Assembly: GCA_016859345.1 (NCBI GenBank)
Contig: CM029114.1
Span: 14,836,001-14,900,000 of the forward strand
DNA length: 64,000 nt
Direction: 5' to 3'
Source of the DNA: Istiophorus platypterus
Taxonomy: Eukaryota > Chordata > Actinopteri > Istiophoriformes > Istiophoridae
The stretch's first letter is position 1. Each line of letters begins with the position of its first letter. A program made the position numbers and the translations under genes. The notes beneath the pieces are model-generated. The model had not been told where the DNA came from, made no database searches, and was given only the letters and a program-made list of their open reading frames with translations. Positions 61,701-64,000 of this stretch are shown piece after piece.

Positions 61701-63708
61701 AGGATAACACAACAAACATCCTTTTTTTGCTCAAACCATACAGTATAGTACAGTATTTTATTCAACACACAAAATTTCAAGTACAATATTCAACTTTTTC
61801 CCTTAAGGCAGCAAAAAAAATAGTCATACATGGGGAGATATGAGTGTGTTTGCCTCTGTGCGTTTGTGCCTGTACTGTAGGGGGAGAGGTTGCCCTCCTC
61901 CCCCTCCACTGGGCAAGTTCAAGCACCCACATGTACCACTCATCATGACGAACAGTCTGGTGAACGCTTGGACAGAGCACAGTAGCTTAGCTTGCCATAT
62001 AGAAAACACAGCAAACTGACTCATGTCTTTCCTGCCTTTGAGTCTGCAAGCCGACATCTATGTCACCGCTCACCTTTGATCTCCTTCAGTAGAAATCAGC
62101 ATAGAAAAGCCAGTGTTCATCTCTGTTTTTAAATGAGCCACGCTCAGGTTTAGTTACCGCTTTCAGCTTAAATTGTCCATGTTGTGACGAGATGTACTGT
62201 GGCCGCTAATTGCTCCTCCATTCCCCAAACTGAAATGTCAAATTTAAGGATTGTCTGGCAGATATAGCCATGGATGTATTGTATATACAGTCACAGTGGC
62301 AGTTTGAGACAGATACAAACATACAATAATATCAAATACTCTAAATACTGTTACTCTCTTGTGAAAAACATTAACACTTTGTATCTTTAACCTCTAATAA
62401 ACACCAAGGGATTGGTTTTATCATGCTTTTCTACAAAAGATACAGGCGTGACTCAGCTAATCATACTTTTAAGAATACCCATTTTTGTTATAACAATAAG
62501 ATAATTGTGATTTTTCTGCCTTGCAGGTGAATGGGATCCCTCTCATTGGAGAGACACATAAGGAGGTGGTCAGTATTCTGAAGGATCTTCCATTGCATGT
62601 ATGCCTGGTGTGCTCTCGCATTTCGCCCCCTTCAATTGCTGACAGTGATGAGGAAGATGAAGATGATGTACATCTCACCCTGAAAGAGCTGCTGGCTGAG
62701 TTCAATGACAAGGTGAAGGCACATAATGAAGAGAGGATGAATGGAGGGATTAAACCACACTGGAAGTTTTACTCCTCTTCATTTGAAATGACCGTGCTAT
62801 TCTTTTCTTATTAATCTCCTTGTCTGTGTCCTCTCTCTTGTCTCTGCTTGTCCCAGTTGGACCAGGGTTGTGTTATTCCCTGTCCTACAGCTGAGGACAT
62901 CACTAAGCGTGGTGTGCCCCCCATGTCACCTCCTCTGGCCATGTGGGAGAGAGAGGCTCAGGTGGTCGAGCTGGAGAAAGGAGAGTCGGGACTGGGCTTC
63001 AGTATTCTGGACTACCAGGTCAGAGACATGCCCCTGAGCCTTTCTACAAATAGAACAGACTGTAATAGGCTGCAGTCTAAGAATATCAGTGTCATGTTTG
63101 ATAGGGTGAATGCTAACAAAATGGAGAAGCTGAGAGGTGGACTTCTACAGTATATTCTACAGGGAGAATTTTTTCATTCTGCGTATTTATGTACTAAACT
63201 GTTGGGACTGGAAAGTGCTTTGTCGGTTTATGTGCAATATTTTAGATTAAAAACAAGTCCAATGTCTAGCGAAGAACTGTGTTAAGGCTTTCGACCCATG
63301 ATAAGAAATAGCTTTATCATAGCTGTTTGTCCCTCTGCAAGACCAACCAGGTCCATTTTCTTTTCTTATTTATTGCAAGTCTCTTTAATCCTGTTGTTAA
63401 ACTGCATTTAGGTAATCAATTTGTGTATCTAACTTATCTCAAATTTTCTTAGTATATCTAGAATAAACCCCCCTCTCCATCCTTATGTTTGATTTTAGGA
63501 TCCAGAAGATGCCTCTAAAACAGTTCTGGTAATCCGGTCCTTGGTGCCTGGAGGGGTAGCAGATCAAGACGGTCGCCTGCTACCTGGCGACCGACTCATG
63601 TTCGTTAATGAAACTGACCTGGAAGGCTCCAGCCTGGATTATGCTGTGCACGTCCTAAAGTCCACAGGCTATGGCCCTGTCCGCATTGGTGTTGCCAAAC
63701 CCCTGCCG
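52901..63708 (+). CDS. mpdz-like: MPDZ/PATJ-family multi-PDZ scaffold, N-terminal ~698 residues over 16 exons, truncated by the window
   Basis: Family members are cytoplasmic scaffolds of tight junctions, apical polarity complexes and synapses: L27 pairs with Pals1-type partners and PDZ domains bind receptor C-termini. Joined exons give L27 (~17-65), a Ser/Arg-rich linker (~72-170), then PDZ domains at ~173-254, ~283-372, ~460-543 and ~608-698 with ligand loops GLGFGI, GLGFTI, GLGISL and GLGFSI. Order, linkers and sequence fit MPDZ PDZ2-PDZ5, and PDZ4 and PDZ5 are closer to MPDZ than to PATJ. PDZ1 is not seen. All exon joins keep phase. MPDZ has 13 PDZ domains, so most of the gene is probably beyond the right edge. 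Whether this is a true mpdz copy or a separate third paralogue is not decidable here. Numbering assumes the start at 52901. Confidence 0.93.
52947..54877 (+). other. mpdz-like: MPDZ-like intron 1 (if the start exon is right)
   Basis: GC-rich at the left end, then AT-rich. Contains a TG tract near 54.02 kb and a complex, balanced stretch at about 53.28-53.62 kb that may be conserved noncoding DNA. No coding exon was recognised. Confidence 0.4.
54015..54037. repeat. (TG)n microsatellite, short
   Basis: 23 bases of TG in the putative first intron of the MPDZ-like gene. Confidence 0.85.
54878..55044 (+). CDS. mpdz-like: MPDZ-like exon: L27 domain
   Basis: Acceptor CACTGCAG and donor AAAG|GTACAG; enters with two bases of a split codon and leaves in phase 0. 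It encodes AQRALEAVERLQAKLKERGE, then APTQEKLSLLRTVLQSPLFH and HILSLQQAQRKPLAK. The RALxAxERLQxKLxERG...KLSLL..VLQSPLF.QILSLQ pattern is the L27 domain of MPDZ, more than that of PATJ. L27 forms heteromeric helical bundles with L27 of partners such as Pals1. In MPDZ a PDZ1 follows after a linker; here the next in-phase exon is a PDZ-free linker. Confidence 0.93.
55188..55232. repeat. (GA)n-rich purine tract
   Basis: GAGAGAGGGAG-type purine tract just after the L27 exon. Confidence 0.85.
55329..55383. repeat. (TG)n microsatellite with CG variants
   Basis: TG with TGCG units, 55 bases; alternating purine-pyrimidine throughout. Confidence 0.9.
55985..56459 (+). repeat. mpdz-like: Pyrimidine-rich tract up to the linker-exon acceptor
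   Basis: About 470 bases in which the plus strand is dominated by C and T (CTCTCTC, TCCTTTCC, TTCTTTATCC words) and which runs without a break into the acceptor TTACCAG at 56459. Far longer than an ordinary polypyrimidine tract, so it may bind PTB-type splicing regulators. Confidence 0.75.
56460..56687 (+). CDS. mpdz-like: MPDZ-like exon: serine/arginine-rich linker
   Basis: Acceptor TTACCAG and donor CGCAG|GTGTGT, phase 0 at both ends, 76 codons (~72-147). It starts GKGISKSMSMNCGPCQGMAV and includes MENRRPSAARSFNREGSMSS and LGSQDLPFSDIYPDN. No folded domain is recognisable. It carries basic-residue-plus-serine sites (RRPS, NREGS) of the kind basophilic kinases and 14-3-3 proteins use. It occupies the place where MPDZ has PDZ1. 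An unusually long pyrimidine-rich tract precedes its acceptor. Supported as coding by open frame, phase continuity and GC-rich codon use rather than by a domain. Confidence 0.82.
57000..57068 (+). CDS. mpdz-like: MPDZ-like short linker exon before the first PDZ
   Basis: Acceptor TTTTCTAG and donor GAG|GTACAG, 23 codons in phase 0 (~148-170): YCTPPRISRNASIGRNLSAV then AHE. Contains two R-x-x-S sites (RISRNAS, RNLS). No domain of its own; kept in frame between the linker exon and the PDZ exon. Confidence 0.8.
57230..57352 (+). CDS. mpdz-like: MPDZ-like exon: first half of PDZ resembling MPDZ PDZ2
   Basis: Acceptor CATTAG and donor CAG|GTTAAT, 41 codons in phase 0 (~171-211): RRHVEMIELTNDGKGLGFGI then VGGRSTGVMVKTILPGG. 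The GLGFGI ligand-binding loop and TGVMVKTILPGG strand-turn match MPDZ PDZ2 (HMETIELVNDGSGLGFGIIG, TGVIVKTILPGG). AAGQ closes the exon where MPDZ has VADQ. Confidence 0.95.
57391..57582. mobile_element. Short element with inverted ends (MITE-like) in an MPDZ-like intron
   Basis: Starts AAAGGAATAGGTTA and ends TGTCAAACTATTCCTTT, so the ten terminal bases AAAGGAATAG are a perfect inverted repeat. The inside has the AAGCTACAG, TTAGCTTAGCCTGAGAGTA and AGGTGTGTTTCCCAAATTGT pieces of a widespread teleost repeat. At about 190 bases it cannot code for a transposase. Class not certain. Confidence 0.55.
57703..57786 (+). CDS. mpdz-like: MPDZ-like exon: middle of the PDZ2-like domain
   Basis: Acceptor TCCGCAG and donor AAG|GTGAGG, 28 codons in phase 0 (~212-239): DKRLRSGDQILRIGDTELAD then MNSEQVAK. 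Matches the GRL.SGD.ILKIGDT.L.GMSSEQVAQ section of MPDZ PDZ2; the usual DGRL turn reads DKRL here. Confidence 0.95.
58529..58636 (+). CDS. mpdz-like: MPDZ-like exon: end of PDZ2-like domain and linker
   Basis: Acceptor GGCCCAG and donor AAG|GTCTGT, 36 codons in phase 0 (~240-275): VLRNAGSKVKLLIARNVTKD then NHLSSPVLSQDSLDGK. VLR..G..VKLLIAR is the last helix and strand of the domain. The donor runs straight into a (TG)n microsatellite of about 130 bases, so the 5' splice site sits on the repeat edge. Confidence 0.94.
58640..58778. repeat. (TG)n microsatellite at a 5' splice site
   Basis: TG tract with TCTG and TTTG interruptions, starting within the donor region of the exon that ends at 58636. 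Confidence 0.93.
58982..59084 (+). CDS. mpdz-like: MPDZ-like exon: start of PDZ resembling MPDZ PDZ3
   Basis: Acceptor TTTTCCAG and donor TCAG|GTAACA, 34 codons plus one base (~276-310): LNNVNDEYEFSVHFTKNSRG then LGFTISSYICDLNS. It aligns with ETFDVELTKNVQGLGITIAG of MPDZ PDZ3, with the ligand loop GLGFTI. Confidence 0.94.
59288..59379 (+). CDS. mpdz-like: MPDZ-like exon: middle of the PDZ3-like domain
   Basis: Acceptor CCTCAG and donor TCT|GTGAGT; two bases complete a valine, then 30 codons (~310-340): YSAGVIVKSIVKGSAVDQDG then RIHIGDIILS. This parallels SGIFVKSITKSSAVEHDGRI of MPDZ PDZ3. Confidence 0.95.
59794..60007 (+). CDS. mpdz-like: MPDZ-like exon: end of PDZ3-like domain and linker
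   Basis: Acceptor CCTGCAG and donor ACAG|GTGCTT, 71 codons plus one base (~341-411): VDGVNLQGCSEQRAMEVLRR and TGPLVRLRLLRR finish the PDZ (MPDZ: VDGTNLQGFTNQQAVEVLRH). The rest is a proline- and histidine-containing linker (HTLPPVAPLQPLRHSHSFHE, GNTYRVGLNKIQET). Confidence 0.94.
60339..60413 (+). CDS. mpdz-like: MPDZ-like short linker exon
   Basis: Acceptor TATCAG and donor AATG|GTGAGC. Entering in phase 1 it reads ICSLREISRRAAYASRQPRH then DFRN, arginine-rich, with glycines at both split codons. No domain. Its support is the splice sites and phase continuity with both neighbours; the other open frame across it (ESALCVRSPGEQ) does not fit the phase. Confidence 0.68.
60986..61065 (+). CDS. 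mpdz-like: MPDZ-like exon: linker and start of PDZ resembling MPDZ PDZ4
   Basis: Acceptor TTTTACAG and donor ATT|GTATGT; two bases complete a glycine, then 26 codons (~438-463): VKLTPAEEENLRKRWQHAVG then PRYDVI. The acidic helix ending in KRWQHAVGPRYDVIV matches the LTKWQRIMGINYEIVVA junction before MPDZ PDZ4. Confidence 0.93.
61264..61410 (+). CDS. mpdz-like: MPDZ-like exon: core of the PDZ4-like domain
   Basis: Acceptor TTTAG and donor GAG|GTAACC, 49 codons in phase 0 (~464-512): VCQLERFSETSGLGISLEAR, AGHHYLCSVLPEGPIGQSNK, ILTGDQILE. FSE.SGLGISLEA..GHH...SVLPEGP.G is specific to MPDZ PDZ4; PATJ differs here. This is the best evidence that the gene is closer to MPDZ. Confidence 0.96.
62527..62712 (+). 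CDS. mpdz-like: MPDZ-like exon: end of PDZ4-like domain and acidic linker
   Basis: Acceptor CCTTGCAG and donor AAG|GTGAAG, 62 codons in phase 0 (~513-574): VNGIPLIGETHKEVVSILKD and LPLHVCLVCSRI complete the domain (MPDZ: VNGITLLGENHQDVVNILKE). Then comes an acidic run, ADSDEEDEDDVHL, and a predicted helix LTLKELLAEFNDK. Confidence 0.95.
62857..63018 (+). CDS. mpdz-like: MPDZ-like exon: linker and start of PDZ resembling MPDZ PDZ5
   Basis: Acceptor GTCCCAG and donor CAG|GTCAGA, 54 codons in phase 0 (~575-628): LDQGCVIPCPTAEDITKRGV, PPMSPPLAMWEREAQVVELE, KGESGLGFSILDYQ. APLAMWE...IELEKG..GLGFSILDYQ is the MPDZ PDZ5 start, and the exon border after DYQ is typical. Confidence 0.96.
63499..63708 (+). 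CDS. mpdz-like: MPDZ-like exon: rest of the PDZ5-like domain (last exon in window)
   Basis: Acceptor GATTTTAG and donor CCG|GTATGT, 70 codons in phase 0 (~629-698): DPEDASKTVLVIRSLVPGGV, ADQDGRLLPGDRLMFVNETD, LEGSSLDYAVHVLKSTGYGP, VRIGVAKPLP. Nearly superimposable on MPDZ PDZ5 (VPGG.A..DGRLLPGDRLMFVN, VRIGVAKPLP). The open donor shows the gene continues to the right. Confidence 0.97.
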
Positions 63709-63747
63709 GTATGTGAAGATAATTAAATTAAAGTATTTGTAGGCGGA

Positions 63748-63862
63748 AATGAGGGGAGAGATGGGGAATGACTTGCAATAAAGGTCCCTGGCTAGAAGTG
63801 AACCAGGAACACCACAGCTCATAGCTGGTGCCCAAACTTCTTGTCCACCAGGACATCCCATG
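63748..63862 (-). mobile_element. tRNA-derived SINE-like repeat, degenerate
   Basis: In the intron after the PDZ5-like exon. The plus strand runs GAGAGATGGGGAATGACTTG, then CAATAAAGGTCCCTGGCTAG, and ends CCACCAGGACATCCCATGAT. This is the pattern of a common fish repeat whose reverse strand carries a tRNA-like B box; here the B box reads GGTTCACTTC and is mutated. No flanking duplication could be made out. Confidence 0.5.
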
Positions 63863-64000
63863 ATTTCATTTTATAATAAGTATATTTCAATATTTTTTTG
63901 AGACACATGAGTAAATCTTAGTTTAATATTTGAGACATAAAACCCTTAACTAAAAGAAAAGAAACTTCACAACTTGGAGTGAGTGGGGCGATCCTCATAT

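Larger units (their letters stand above)
61066..63498 (+). other. mpdz-like: MPDZ-like introns around the PDZ4/PDZ5-like exons
   Basis: Introns 61066-61263, 61411-62526 (1.1 kb), 62713-62856 and 63019-63498. The open frame read through the last donor to 63285 is intron read-through, with no domain content after DYQ. No repeat family recognised. Confidence 0.75.

Noticed and set aside
63019..63285. Open frame continuing past the PDZ5 start exon
   Set aside because: Read-through of the donor CAG|GTCAGA; the PDZ continues in the exon at 63499.
1..64000. CRISPR arrays, prokaryotic operons, complete transposons or endogenous viruses
   Set aside because: No regularly spaced direct repeats with unique spacers were seen, and no transposase, reverse-transcriptase or capsid motifs in any frame; the repeats present are simple-sequence or short non-autonomous remnants.

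Overview
The window looks like nuclear DNA from a ray-finned (teleost) fish. The few coding exons have spliceosomal GT-AG borders and sit in kilobases of AT-rich intron and intergenic DNA. Dinucleotide microsatellites, mostly (CA/TG)n, are very dense, and several interspersed repeats have the look of teleost families. There are no operons, bacterial signals, CRISPR arrays, rRNA or tRNA genes.

Two genes can be read from sequence, divergently arranged. On the minus strand, three coding exons (23836-23890, 17804-18017, 2723-2832) join in phase to give the N-terminus of latrophilin-3 (adgrl3), an adhesion GPCR: a signal peptide followed by the whole rhamnose-binding-type lectin domain. The next exons (olfactomedin domain onward) must lie left of position 1. 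A CpG-rich block at about 50.1-53.1 kb carries strong minus-strand splice donors at 51082/51087, a reasonable candidate for a distant noncoding first exon of adgrl3.

On the plus strand, 15 exons (54878-63708) plus one probable short start exon (52901-52946) encode the N-terminal ~700 residues of a multi-PDZ scaffold of the MPDZ/PATJ family: an L27 domain, a serine/arginine-rich linker, then four PDZ domains that resemble PDZ2, PDZ3, PDZ4 and PDZ5 of MPDZ. The gene runs off the right edge. The PDZ1 equivalent, which lies between L27 and PDZ2 in MPDZ and PATJ, is not visible. The L27 exon and the linker exon join in phase 0 with no PDZ exon recognisable in the 1.4-kb intron between them.

Layout: 1-23.9 kb, adgrl3 lectin exons in large introns; 24-50 kb, no recognisable gene (probably a long adgrl3 5' intron or intergenic DNA with microsatellites, decayed repeats and a few complex AT/GC-balanced stretches); 50-53 kb, CpG-rich putative divergent promoter; 53-64 kb, compact exons of the MPDZ-like gene. 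Both proteins act at cell contacts (latrophilin-3 as a trans-synaptic receptor, MPDZ/PATJ proteins as junction and synapse scaffolds), but nothing in the sequence shows that they work together. The most interesting points are the MPDZ-like gene itself beside adgrl3, its missing PDZ1, and the shared CpG-rich region between the two genes.
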